Origin: a bacterium SM23_31
Lineage (GTDB): Bacteria > SM23-31
Assembly (NCBI GenBank): GCA_001304035.1
Contig: LJUD01000134.1
Coordinates: 1-7,620, forward strand
Length of the DNA: 7,620 bases
Direction of reading: 5' to 3'
Part shown: positions 1-6,579 of the stretch, in pieces
Position numbering within the stretch: position 1 is the first letter of the stretch
Layout: the number at the start of each line of letters is the position of its first letter
Position numbers and translations under genes: made by a program
Notes under the pieces: model-generated
Told to the model about the DNA's origin: nothing
What the model saw: the letters and a program-made list of their open reading frames with translations, nothing else
The model's database searches: none

Positions 1-3000
1 ATTGTGGGCCCCATGATTGACCGAAATTGAACAGGTTGCCTTCGATACTCATCTCGTCCAGGTTAAAAAAGCTGCCGACTCTGCGGGTTGCGTATCCGGA
101 TATTCTCTGACTTGAAAGCTGTTCGGCGCGTTCTTTTAAGACGTTACTAACGGAAACATTTTCACCTTCCAGGCTTTTCCCGGTCAGATCTTTACGCGTT
201 GCTCCAACCGTCAACAATGCAACGATATCCGGTTTATCGAGAAACGGTTCCGAAGTCAGTGAAAATTCCGCTTTATCCATAGGTCCGGTCAGTGAGAAGG
301 TGATTGTATACGGTGTGCCGGTAAGCGTTTGATAGCTTTTAAGGTTGGTTGTCGCTTTTAAATCAACAAAAGGATTCACACGATTGGGATCGATGAAATC
401 CAATACGCCCTGTTTAATCTGAAATTTTCTGTCTAAATAAAGCACATAACCTTCTTCTGCGGATAATCTGCCGGTAACAACGGGTTGTGACATACTTCCG
501 ATAAATATCAACTCCGAATGTAACCGTAAACGTGCGAGGTTGTTGTCAATCCAGATATTATCACTTTCCCGCAGCCGTATATTCAATCTGGTATTCTGAA
601 TAATAAGCGGAGGTTTTTGAGCAGGGCGTTCAACTTTTTGCATCAGGGATAAAAGAGATTTCGGCTGAAAATTGTAATAAAGGCTGCTTTTCCCTAAAAC
701 GACATCTCCATCCAGTTCGTAATAGTTATTCTGTTTCCGATAGCTAAAACTGCCGGAATTTACAGCCAAGACATATTCTTTTGGACGTTCGATCGTAATA
801 TTATTGACATCCGCTTTCAGGTCTAATTGTGTTAATTCCCCATTTTGATATGCCATGCCGCCATAGGTAAAAATTGATCCTTCTTTCAATTGGAGAAACA
901 CCGAATCGATATCAACTTTTCTTTGGTCGAATGACATCTTTACTATACCATTTGTGAGCGGAGTATCCAGTGCCGGCGGTTGTAAACTCAGCTTATTTAT
1001 TCTTAGAGTTCCACTGAAACGCGGGTCCGAGAAGGAGCCGCTAATTAACATTACCGAGTTTAAGACTCCTTTCAATTGCTTTATATCGGGAGTAAGCGGC
1101 TGCAGAATTGAAATATCAAAGTCTTTTATACCTACATTAAAATCCAGAGAATCGGGGTATATCATACCGTAAGTATTTAAAACATCATAATCGGAAACAT
1201 TCAGGTTCATTTGCGTTTGAAAATTTTCCCAGTTTCTTGTTATGATCGTACCCGCAAAGCGGAGGGGCACCGTTCCAATCTTTCCGCTGACATTTTCAAC
1301 CTTTATCAGAGAGTCCTGCAGATAAATTATGACTCCAATATTTTGAATGGATTGTGCTTCCGGTTTCATTTTCAGCTCTGCGTCGGATATAAATAATTCT
1401 CCGTTAATATGCGGTTTTTTAAGAGTTCCTTCCCATATCAAACGATACGTACTGCGTCCGGCTACGTTCATTTCGGCAGCTAAAAAGGGCTTAAGTATAT
1501 TTAAATCCGTATCGTTTCCTTCCAAAGCGCCCCTAAACAAACTTTGGTCGGTAACGGAAAGAAAGCCGTCTGGAGATTTTTGCAGTTCGAGCTCAGTAAC
1601 TGCCCGGATTTTGTTATTGTTCAAAAAGACTTCGACCGGCTCACAAAAAATCCCATAAGGCTGCAGCCGCACGTCCCCTCTGAGCGAATCCGCAAAAACC
1701 TGGTCATAATGCGGCGAATTAATGGTAAAATTCAAATTACCGGAGGGTTGGTTAAAATTCCCTGTGAAATTCATGTCAAATTCTAATTTTCCCCCCACAT
1801 TCAGAGAATCAGGATAAAGGACGGAAATTTTCTTCAAGTCAATTTCTTCGCATTGTACATTGATAATCCATCCCTGATAATCGGGGCGAGTACCCGGGGC
1901 TAAATCAAAGTCTGTACGTATTATTCCCGGTTTCGGGTATATTGCACCGGAATACTTTTGTTCATCGAAAGATATTATACCTGCATTTTGGGGATTTTCA
2001 AGAAAAACTATTTGCGCATTACCCTGAGAATTTGGAATCGAGTACTTCCCGGTCAATTGCAATAACAGCGAATCTTTTTGAAGTTCCAGCGGGTGAATTT
2101 CTACAATATTATTCTCGAACTTCATTGAAACATTTCCACTGTCGAATTCGAAATTTCTGTAAGACGGTTTATTGAACCGGGCGGTTATTTCTCCAAAAAG
2201 ATCATCAATGGTACCGTTGACATTACCCTGATAAGCAAATCCGCCTGTAAAACCATGCAAATAAAGAGGGGGATTCAGCGTGTCAATCTGTGAAACCGTA
2301 CCCTCCATCGTTGCATTTACAATGTAGAGCTTCCTGTCGCTGTATAAGACTTTTCCATTAAAGCTGTCTACCGGAAAATTTTTATAGAGAATTTTCTCCC
2401 CTGATAAACCGGCGGCAATCTCGGGTTCATTCAGGCTTCCCGAAACTGTCCCGCTGACGTCTATAGCACCTTTAAGTTCGGAAATATTAAAAAAGTCGGC
2501 ATACGGTTCCAGCTCAATAATACGAATTGAGAAATTTCCATTCAACTTTTTGTCTTTAAACTTAATTCCCGCCTGAATAAGTGATTTGCCGTGCTGAGAA
2601 TTTATATTTACTGCACCCTTGTTAATCGAAATGCGGTTAGTAAACTCACCGACAGGTTTGGATTTATACATAACTTTCTGCAGGGCAAACTCGCCTGAAG
2701 CCTGAACCATTTCAGGTATGAGCAGGGGGCCGTCGGATTTGATCTCGCCATTGACAAAACCCTGATAAGGGGAGCGTTCTTTGTTAATATAAGTCAATAC
2801 ATCGGATAAAGTTACATTATTTACCGATAAAGAAATGCTGTGGGAAAGCAGACTATCCAGGGTGATGTATCCCTTACCGGAAATTTTCCCTTTCATGAGT
2901 TCCATGTTTAATTTATTCAGGGTCACGGTATTAGCCTGGTACTCACCTTCTAATAGAACATTATTTATCCCTAAATCCGCAATTTTCAATTGTGGGAATT

Positions 3001-3916
3001 CTATCCGGGCATTAATCAGAGGTTCATCAATGCTCCCGCCTAATCCTAGAGTTATGTTAAGATTATCTTCTATGGGAAGGAGATGGGAAGGTATATAATC
3101 TGAAAAAAGATCTACGCACTCTTCGGATTTTCCCGTTACATGAACATTCCCATTCAGTGAAACCGGGGTATTTCCCATATTAATTACGGCATCTCCGGCA
3201 CACTTTAGCCCGAGGAATTGAAGTGATAGATCATTAAACTGCAATTCATTTCCACTAAAGAGTCCATTCACATTTATCCCGGTAACTTCTACAGGTTTTT
3301 CCAGATAATTTATAATTCCTGAACCGGCTCGTGTTTGAAACAAATAGCTCTCATTATCCTGTTTACCGAGAGAGAAATTAAAATTGTTAAGGGAGAATTT
3401 AACAGGAATGTTCCGCCCCTCATATAATATCGAAACATCGTTCAAAACAGCATTGCCCAGGTGAAACTGAAATGCAGAACTTGAAGCGCCTTTATCTTTT
3501 TTACTTTCCGATGATAACAACGGTAAGTTACTGAAACCGGCGCTGTCTTTAAGTATTGTAATAAACATACTGTCTAACACTACAGATTCAATGAAAAGCT
3601 CACGCTTCAGTAGATGCCACAAACGGTAATTGACACATGCGTACCGAAGATTTACAAAAGGAATCCGGGTGTCGCCGTCCATTTGAAATATTTCAAAGTC
3701 ATACAACTGTAGACGTGAGAAGACGTTCGTCTCGAGCGTTCCGATTTTCACACTTTGACCGAGTGTATTTTGCAGTTGTTCCTCGACTACCCCGCGGATA
3801 AAATTTTCACCGGGACCGGTAGCCAGAATAGAAAATATTAAAATCAAAAAAACAAGAACAACCGCAAGAATGACGGTAAGCCGGACAAGATTTGTTTTTT
3901 TAAAGATTTTTCCCAT
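1..3916 (-). CDS. tamB: TamB-family (AsmA-like, DUF490) envelope translocation/assembly protein, C-terminus cut by window edge
   Basis: The frame starts at ATG 3916-3914 and stays open to base 2, giving 1305 residues with the stop outside the window. A basic N-terminus (MGKIFKKTNLVRL) leads into one hydrophobic anchor at about residues 12-32. A long beta-rich body follows, with the recurrent AsmA/TamB signature 'G-x-hydrophobic-x-x-P-x-hydrophobic': LGGSIDEPLI near 285, VSGSLNEPEI near 490, FTGNFNQP near 720, WEGTLKKPHINGEL near 830, ISGSFSDPRFSG near 965 and FIGSMSQPVVTGRL near 1137. The conserved C-terminal TamB domain is recognisable from GVLDFIDPNRVNPFVDL (about 1168-1184) and PDIVALLTVGAT (about 1224-1235). 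In the family, TamB is anchored in the inner membrane, spans the periplasm as a hydrophobic groove, works with an Omp85 protein (TamA) in outer-membrane protein assembly, and is implicated in phospholipid transport. An in-frame TAA four codons upstream fixes the ATG as start; no good Shine-Dalgarno is seen. A TamA/BamA gene would be expected nearby but is not in view. Probably only the last 50-150 residues are missing. Confidence 0.93.
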   Translation of the reverse strand, partial: MGKIFKKTNLVRLTVILAVVLVFLILIFSILATGPGENFIRGVVEEQLQNTLGQSVKIGTLETNVFSRLQLYDFEIFQMDGDTRIPFVNLRYACVNYRLWHLLKRELFIESVVLDSMFITILKDSAGFSNLPLLSSESKKDKGASSSAFQFHLGNAVLNDVSILYEGRNIPVKFSLNNFNFSLGKQDNESYLFQTRAGSGIINYLEKPVEVTGINVNGLFSGNELQFNDLSLQFLGLKCAGDAVINMGNTPVSLNGNVHVTGKSEECVDLFSDYIPSHLLPIEDNLNITLGLGGSIDEPLINARIEFPQLKIADLGINNVLLEGEYQANTVTLNKLNMELMKGKISGKGYITLDSLLSHSISLSVNNVTLSDVLTYINKERSPYQGFVNGEIKSDGPLLIPEMVQASGEFALQKVMYKSKPVGEFTNRISINKGAVNINSQHGKSLIQAGIKFKDKKLNGNFSIRIIELEPYADFFNISELKGAIDVSGTVSGSLNEPEIAAGLSGEKILYKNFPVDSFNGKVLYSDRKLYIVNATMEGTVSQIDTLNPPLYLHGFTGGFAYQGNVNGTIDDLFGEITARFNKPSYRNFEFDSGNVSMKFENNIVEIHPLELQKDSLLLQLTGKYSIPNSQGNAQIVFLENPQNAGIISFDEQKYSGAIYPKPGIIRTDFDLAPGTRPDYQGWIINVQCEEIDLKKISVLYPDSLNVGGKLEFDMNFTGNFNQPSGNLNFTINSPHYDQVFADSLRGDVRLQPYGIFCEPVEVFLNNNKIRAVTELELQKSPDGFLSVTDQSLFRGALEGNDTDLNILKPFLAAEMNVAGRSTYRLIWEGTLKKPHINGELFISDAELKMKPEAQSIQNIGVIIYLQDSLIKVENVSGKIGTVPLRFAGTIITRNWENFQTQMNLNVSDYDVLNTYGMIYPDSLDFNVGIKDFDISILQPLTPDIKQLKGVLNSVMLISGSFSDPRFSGTLRINKLSLQPPALDTPLTNGIVKMSFDQRKVDIDSVFLQLKEGSIFTYGGMAYQNGELTQLDLKADVNNITIERPKEYVLAVNSGSFSYRKQNNYYELDGDVVLGKSSLYYNFQPKSLLSLMQKVERPAQKPPLIIQNTRLNIRLRESDNIWIDNNLARLRLHSELIFIGSMSQPVVTGRLSAEEGYVLYLDRKFQIKQGVLDFIDPNRVNPFVDLKATTNLKSYQTLTGTPYTITFSLTGPMDKAEFSLTSEPFLDKPDIVALLTVGATRKDLTGKSLEGENVSVSNVLKERAEQLSSQRISGYATRRVGSFFNLDEMSIEGNLFNFGQSWGPQ

Positions 3917-4103
3917 ACGACAATCTTAAAAATTTTATATATCCTTTATAAAAATTGGCTTGAACGGAAACATATATTTTACTGTAATGTACCCGAAAAC
4001 GTTCCGGATAAGAAACTTTAAATGTGCTATTAAATTCTCCCGATGCAATCCTGCTAATAAAAGGGAGTGCATGTTTACAAAAACACAAAATAACAAAAAT
4101 CAT
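3917..4103. other. Intergenic region upstream of tamB, no gene
   Basis: This AT-rich DNA lies between the tamB start and the composite repeat and is the tamB leader/promoter region. Open frames cross it on both strands (3900-4103 minus, 3960-4346 plus), but neither resembles a protein and they oppose each other, so I treat them as chance. On the minus strand it contains the interleaved complementary blocks ATGCA-CTCCC (4072-4063) and TGCAT-c-GGGAG (4047-4037), which may be structure or coincidence. Confidence 0.6.
3936..3964 (-). promoter_or_regulatory. Weak sigma70-like promoter candidate for tamB
   Basis: On the minus strand, TTCAAG (3964-3959) is followed by a 17-bp spacer and TATATA (3941-3936), about 20 bases before the tamB ATG. 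Both boxes match consensus poorly (about 3 and 4 of 6) and the area is AT-rich, so this may be chance. If real, the leader would be only about 13 bases, consistent with the lack of a clear ribosome-binding site. Confidence 0.2.
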
Positions 4104-4248
4104 GTAGGGGCAGATCCGTGTGTCTGCCCTAATACAATACCAGACCCGTATGTCTGCCCTGATAAAATATCAGATCCATGTGTTTGCCCTGATAAAAGGA
4201 AAGCCGTCAGGGCGCATAAAATGGGCGAACACACGGGTTCGCCCCTAC
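4104..4248. repeat. Composite palindromic REP-like element with 8-bp terminal inverted repeats
   Basis: The element is 145 bp long and bounded by a perfect inverted repeat, GTAGGGGC (4104-4111) and GCCCCTAC (4241-4248). Each end is itself a hairpin: GGGCAGA / TCTGCCC (4108-4114 with 4123-4129) on the left and GGGCGAA / TTCGCCC (4223-4229 with 4238-4244) on the right, each with an 8-base loop. The right hairpin is an inverted, diverged copy of the left one. Between them lie degenerate copies, including a 30-bp tandem array and a half-unit near 4206-4225. The organisation matches intergenic REP/BIME elements, which in many genomes are mobilised by REP-associated tyrosine transposases (RAYT, Y1 family). 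No transposase is in this window, so mobility is inferred. The element is markedly more GC-rich than the DNA around it. As an RNA it would fold strongly in either direction and could protect or attenuate transcripts running from the L,D-transpeptidase gene toward tamB. Confidence 0.8.
4111..4200. repeat. Three tandem 30-bp units inside the REP-like element
   Basis: The units are exactly in register: 4111-4140, 4141-4170 and 4171-4200. All share the pattern CAGAyCCrTrTGTyTGCCCT followed by an AT-rich tail (GATAAAA type). Units 1 and 2 match at 25 of 30 positions, and units 2 and 3 at 23 of 30. Hairpin potential decays along the array: a full 7-bp stem at unit 1 (using the GGG before it), a 5-bp CAGAC/GTCTG stem in unit 2, and a 4-bp stem with a wobble pair in unit 3. 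Because 30 is a multiple of 3, the array reads through as a ten-residue Cys-Val-Cys-Pro type repeat, which I regard as a translation artefact. Confidence 0.85.
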
Positions 4249-4257
4249 GAAGAATTG

Positions 4258-4343
4258 GATATTTGATTCAATGGTTTAAAATCATGACTACAGACCAAAA
4301 TTTTTTGATTGGGCGGCACGGTAATCTCTACGTATCAAATATC
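4258..4343. repeat. Perfect 10-bp inverted repeat with 66-bp spacing
   Basis: GATATTTGAT (4258-4267) and ATCAAATATC (4334-4343) are exact reverse complements flanking 66 bp of non-coding DNA. The left arm begins about 10 bp after the end of the REP-like element. The enclosed segment has no protein-like frame and no recognisable transposase. It could be a small non-autonomous insertion remnant, a long-range RNA hairpin in the 3' region of the L,D-transpeptidase transcript, or chance in AT-rich sequence. Confidence 0.45.
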
Positions 4344-4394
4344 TAAAATATTTGTTTATGTATCGTAAATTATTTTCCCAAATTATAGTAAATA

Positions 4395-4413
4395 CAAAAG
4401 TATTATTAATACT
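4395..4413 (-). terminator. Weak AT-only hairpin plus short T-run after the L,D-transpeptidase gene
   Basis: On the minus strand, 20 bases past the stop codon, AGTATTA-A-TAATACT (4413-4399) forms a palindrome followed by TTTT (4398-4395). The stem has no GC core (about 5 usable base pairs with a 5-base loop) and the T-run is short, so termination would be inefficient at best. Confidence 0.25.
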
Positions 4414-4432
4414 AAAATTTAAAATGTTACGC

Positions 4433-6121
4433 TTATCTATTCAGGGATGATGTATACGGTTTTTCCCTGAGTGCTTCAATAAGACGCATGTCTCTATTAT
4501 AAACATCGTTTCTGAAATGCACAGTTCCCTCTTTATCTGCCCATGCTGTCCAGTAGAGTAAGTGTATATTGATTTTCTCCGTTATATCTATCGTCCTTTC
4601 GATTCCCTTATTTATTTCCGCAAGAATTTCTTCACGCGTCCAAGCAGGATCGTCTTTCAAAAGATATTCGGCAAGTGCAACCGGTTTTTGTATTCGAATA
4701 CAGCCTGAGCTGAAAGTGCGTTCGGTTTCTTGAAACAGTTCTCGTTGAGGGGTATCGTGAAGGTACACATTGAATTTATTCGGGAATATGAATTTTATGC
4801 GCCCCAGAGGATTTAAAGGTCCCGGAGCCTGCCTGAATATATAATTGAATGTTTCGGGTTTAACTTTTAACCAGTCGACAGTACCCGGATCAATTTCCTT
4901 AGTACTTACTCCCCAACCATCAAACACCTTTATGTTTTGTGCAGAAAGATAACGGTAGTTTTTTTGAATCAACGGCAAAAAATCCTCTATTGCGATATTT
5001 TTAGGAATATTCCAGTGCGGATTTAATACAAGATACGTTATTTCACCACTGAAAACCGGTGTTCGGCGGTAATTTTTACCGACCACAACCCTCATAGTTA
5101 TTAGTGATTTATCGTCCTCGACAACATCTAAGGTGTAATCGGCAATATTTACTAAAACATACCGTTTGCCGAGATCATTGGGAAGCCACCGCCATCGTTC
5201 CATATTCAATTCGATCTGATTTATACGATTTTCGACAGGAACGTTCAATGCAGCAAGTGTCAGGGCGCCGACTATTCCATCGGCATTCAGACCATGCCGG
5301 CGCTGGAAGTTGAGCACGGCCTTCTCAAGCACCTTGTCAAATAAATCTGAATCAGCATTCGGGGAATAGCTGAGGTCTTTCGTTTTGCTGAGGCGGTTAC
5401 GCAGAAAAAGAACCCGCTCTCCGCGGTAGCCAACCTGCATTTTAATGCCTTCCGGTACAGACAGCCACCCGCCGTCAGCTGCGATGTCTTTATAAAAGGC
5501 TAATGCCTGTTTGAGCCTTTCATAGCCTTTTTGAGGCGGGAGAAGGCTTTTTATTGATTCTTCAATACGGTCTGATTGTAACGCAGTTTCAAGAACCTGG
5601 GCTAAATCCAATTTTCTGCGGTTCGCAAACCATTCCGAATCTATCGTTTCAGGATTAACTTTACCCGCAAGTAAATGCGACCCGTACATCAAAAAGGCAT
5701 CCGTCAGCAGTAAATCCAAATCGACCAAAATCCTTGGATTTAACGGTTTTCCCGTACTTTCATTCTCTTGCAACATTTTTAGTGTATCTTCAAGTTTAAC
5801 GAGATGATAATCGTTCGAGTCCAGCCCTTCACTATTAGCTTCCCTGACTATTGAGAGCATAGTTACTACACTATTCAATGGTCCCGAATCATTACTCCAG
5901 GCTGGACGAAACGTTCTATTATGATAAAAATTCGGCAGTACTTTTGAAGTATATATTATTTCTTCCCCTAAGAAAATTTTAGCGGGATATCCGGCTGTTT
6001 CAATACGGTTACGGAGGAACTCTCTTACCTGGTCCGACAATGTCTGTGCTGTAAGATTTCCGCACCAAAGATACAGTAAAACCAATATGATTGCAATCGT
6101 TAATAACAATGACCGAGACAT
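4433..6121 (-). CDS. ycbB: Periplasmic L,D-transpeptidase, YcbB/LdtD family (scaffold, peptidoglycan-binding and YkuD domains)
   Basis: The enzyme forms 3-3 (mDAP-mDAP) cross-links in peptidoglycan, using tetrapeptide donors and a catalytic cysteine in place of a penicillin-binding protein serine. I start it at ATG 6121 (562 aa) because GGAG lies six bases upstream; the frame extends to a TTG at 6133, but that TTG overlaps the Shine-Dalgarno. Residues 1-26 look like a signal peptide (MSRSLLLTIAIILVLLYL, then CGNLTAQ); the cysteine is preceded by Trp, so it is not a good lipobox. An alpha-helical scaffold domain spans about 50-205. A PG_binding_1 domain covers about 230-293 (AVLNFQRRHGLNADGIVGALT). 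The YkuD catalytic domain covers about 320-490, with the YcbB-typical HWNIPKNIA, the capping-loop stretch RQAPGPLNPLGRIKFIFPN, VYLHDTP (His455) and SSGCIR (Cys474, Arg476). The conserved catalytic Cys, His and Arg are all present and the length is normal, so it should be active. It lies upstream of tamB on the same strand, separated by 516 bp. Confidence 0.96.
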   Translation of the reverse strand: MSRSLLLTIAIILVLLYLWCGNLTAQTLSDQVREFLRNRIETAGYPAKIFLGEEIIYTSKVLPNFYHNRTFRPAWSNDSGPLNSVVTMLSIVREANSEGLDSNDYHLVKLEDTLKMLQENESTGKPLNPRILVDLDLLLTDAFLMYGSHLLAGKVNPETIDSEWFANRRKLDLAQVLETALQSDRIEESIKSLLPPQKGYERLKQALAFYKDIAADGGWLSVPEGIKMQVGYRGERVLFLRNRLSKTKDLSYSPNADSDLFDKVLEKAVLNFQRRHGLNADGIVGALTLAALNVPVENRINQIELNMERWRWLPNDLGKRYVLVNIADYTLDVVEDDKSLITMRVVVGKNYRRTPVFSGEITYLVLNPHWNIPKNIAIEDFLPLIQKNYRYLSAQNIKVFDGWGVSTKEIDPGTVDWLKVKPETFNYIFRQAPGPLNPLGRIKFIFPNKFNVYLHDTPQRELFQETERTFSSGCIRIQKPVALAEYLLKDDPAWTREEILAEINKGIERTIDITEKINIHLLYWTAWADKEGTVHFRNDVYNRDMRLIEALREKPYTSSLNR

Positions 6122-6127
6122 AAAATA

Positions 6128-6131
6128 CTCC
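6128..6131 (-). promoter_or_regulatory. Shine-Dalgarno deciding the L,D-transpeptidase start
   Basis: The minus strand reads TTGGAGTATTTTATG. GGAG sits six bases before the ATG at 6121, an ideal spacing, whereas an initiation codon at the TTG (6133) would overlap this site and has no purine-rich sequence of its own. This favours a 562-residue product whose Met-Ser-Arg start runs directly into the hydrophobic signal segment. Confidence 0.75.
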
Positions 6132-6209
6132 AATTATTTAATGTCACAACAAAAAAATTTCCTAATTGTGAATACTTTCTTGATCAGAAAAATCATTCCG
6201 GTACGTTTT

Positions 6210-6238
6210 ACTATCGAAATTTCAGCCTAATTTTTCAA
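6210..6238 (-). promoter_or_regulatory. Sigma70-like promoter candidate for the L,D-transpeptidase gene
   Basis: On the minus strand, TTGAAA (6238-6233) is separated by exactly 17 bp from GATAGT (6215-6210), each matching about 4 of 6 consensus bases. The transcript would begin near 6203, with a leader of about 80 bases. The AT-rich background makes chance matches common. Confidence 0.3.
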
Positions 6239-6274
6239 AATAAGAACTTTACAATATAAAATCGCTTTTAAAAA

Positions 6275-6355
6275 ATCGGTATTTTTTTGAGCGGGCTCGT
6301 TTACATCTCTGCAGAGGTTCCGGATTTCCAAGTGTAAATTAAAGCGAACACCGAT
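6275..6355. repeat. Nested inverted repeats in the divergent region
   Basis: Outer arms ATCGGT (6275-6280) and ACCGAT (6350-6355) enclose inner arms TTTACA (6300-6305) and TGTAAA (6333-6338). Within these lie two small perfect palindromes, GAGCGGGCTC (6289-6298) and CTCTGCAGAG (6307-6316). The GC content is higher than in the flanks. It could fold as an RNA or serve as stacked operators; no known family is recognised. Confidence 0.4.
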
Positions 6356-6357
6356 AA

Positions 6358-6387
6358 ATGTCAAGGTTTTTAAAAAAAATTTGACAT
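6358..6387. repeat. 30-bp near-perfect palindrome (ATGTCAA...TTGACAT)
   Basis: The arms ATGTCAA (6358-6364) and TTGACAT (6381-6387) are perfect, and the inside continues as T5/A5 pairing. Twelve of fifteen base pairs are Watson-Crick and one is a G-T. The TTGACAT arm recurs at 6490-6496 as the -35-like element of the regulator promoter. It is too AT-rich and lacks the trailing T-run needed for an intrinsic terminator, so an operator or DNA-bending site is more likely. Confidence 0.55.
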
Positions 6388-6473
6388 ATTTAATCTTCTT
6401 TGTTGATGAAAAATTCTAACTTTGATCACCGAAAATATAAGCTCTTAAAAACAAAAGAGGTGTTTTCTTAAAA

Positions 6474-6556
6474 AAGTATAAAAAAATACTTGACATTGCA
6501 TAAAATTTTTTATAACATATGTATCATTAATATAATACAGCAATACAGCAATACAC
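6474..6556 (+). promoter_or_regulatory. Clustered GTAT/ATAC half-sites, possible autoregulatory operator
   Basis: Two 18-bp palindromes surround the promoter. AAGTAT-N6-ATACTT (6474-6491) overlaps the -35 box. GTAT-N10-ATAC (6521-6538, 12 of 18 positions symmetric) overlaps the TATAAT box. The second is followed by three direct copies of AATACAGC/AATACAC (6534-6541, 6542-6549, 6550-6556). GntR-family repressors bind GT...AC-type dyads, and YtrA-subfamily members usually repress their own operon, so the placement over the promoter elements fits. Binding by the adjacent regulator is inference. Confidence 0.4.
6490..6536 (+). promoter_or_regulatory. Promoter region of the GntR/ABC operon
   Basis: A perfect -35 hexamer TTGACA (6490-6495) is followed 17 bp later by TAACAT (6513-6518, 4 of 6). 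A perfect -10 hexamer TATAAT lies further on at 6531-6536 but has a poor -35 (TTTTAT) at the right distance. Either could be used: the first would give a leader of roughly 55 bases, the second roughly 37. Both place the start just upstream of the regulator ATG at 6580. Confidence 0.55.
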
Positions 6557-6579
6557 TTATTATTGTGCGAGAGGCTTAT

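Larger units (their letters stand above)
6122..6579. other. Divergent intergenic control region, no gene
   Basis: These 458 bp separate the minus-strand L,D-transpeptidase from the plus-strand GntR/ABC operon. They are strongly AT-rich and hold promoters in both directions plus several inverted repeats, described separately. The only short frame with a plausible ATG (6406-6471, plus strand, 21 codons) has no Shine-Dalgarno. I see no tRNA or known riboswitch. Confidence 0.7.

Noticed and set aside
954..3098. Several plus-strand frames of 61-103 codons between 954 and 3098
   Set aside because: All are antisense to the continuous tamB frame, which carries clear family motifs throughout.
3900..4103. 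Minus-strand 67-codon open frame overlapping the tamB start
   Set aside because: It overlaps the first codons of tamB in another frame, has no recognisable protein features, and opposes another chance frame in the same DNA.
4104..4248. CRISPR array
   Set aside because: The 30-bp units abut without unique spacers, vary between copies, and the ends are inverted hairpins; no cas gene is present.
3960..4346. Plus-strand 128-codon open frame with a ten-residue Cys-Val-Cys-Pro repeat
   Set aside because: It exists because the 30-bp tandem repeat is a multiple of three. It has no Shine-Dalgarno and no domain, and it runs through a palindromic element and the tamB promoter region; such repeat translations are common database artefacts.
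5104..5313. Plus-strand 69-codon frame
   Set aside because: It is antisense to the well-supported L,D-transpeptidase gene.
6122..6133. Extended TTG start for the L,D-transpeptidase
   Set aside because: The TTG overlaps the GGAG ribosome-binding site that is correctly spaced for the ATG at 6121.
6306..6340. tRNA-like T-arm (GGTTCCGG...)
   Set aside because: No matching T-stem, acceptor stem or anticodon arm can be built around it.
6406..6471. 21-codon open frame upstream of the GntR gene as a leader peptide
   Set aside because: There is no Shine-Dalgarno and no attenuator hairpin after it; the length is expected by chance.
6490..6579. 30-residue N-terminal extension of the GntR regulator from a TTG
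   Set aside because: It begins inside the TTGACA promoter hexamer and is not part of the GntR fold; ATG 6580 has a good Shine-Dalgarno.
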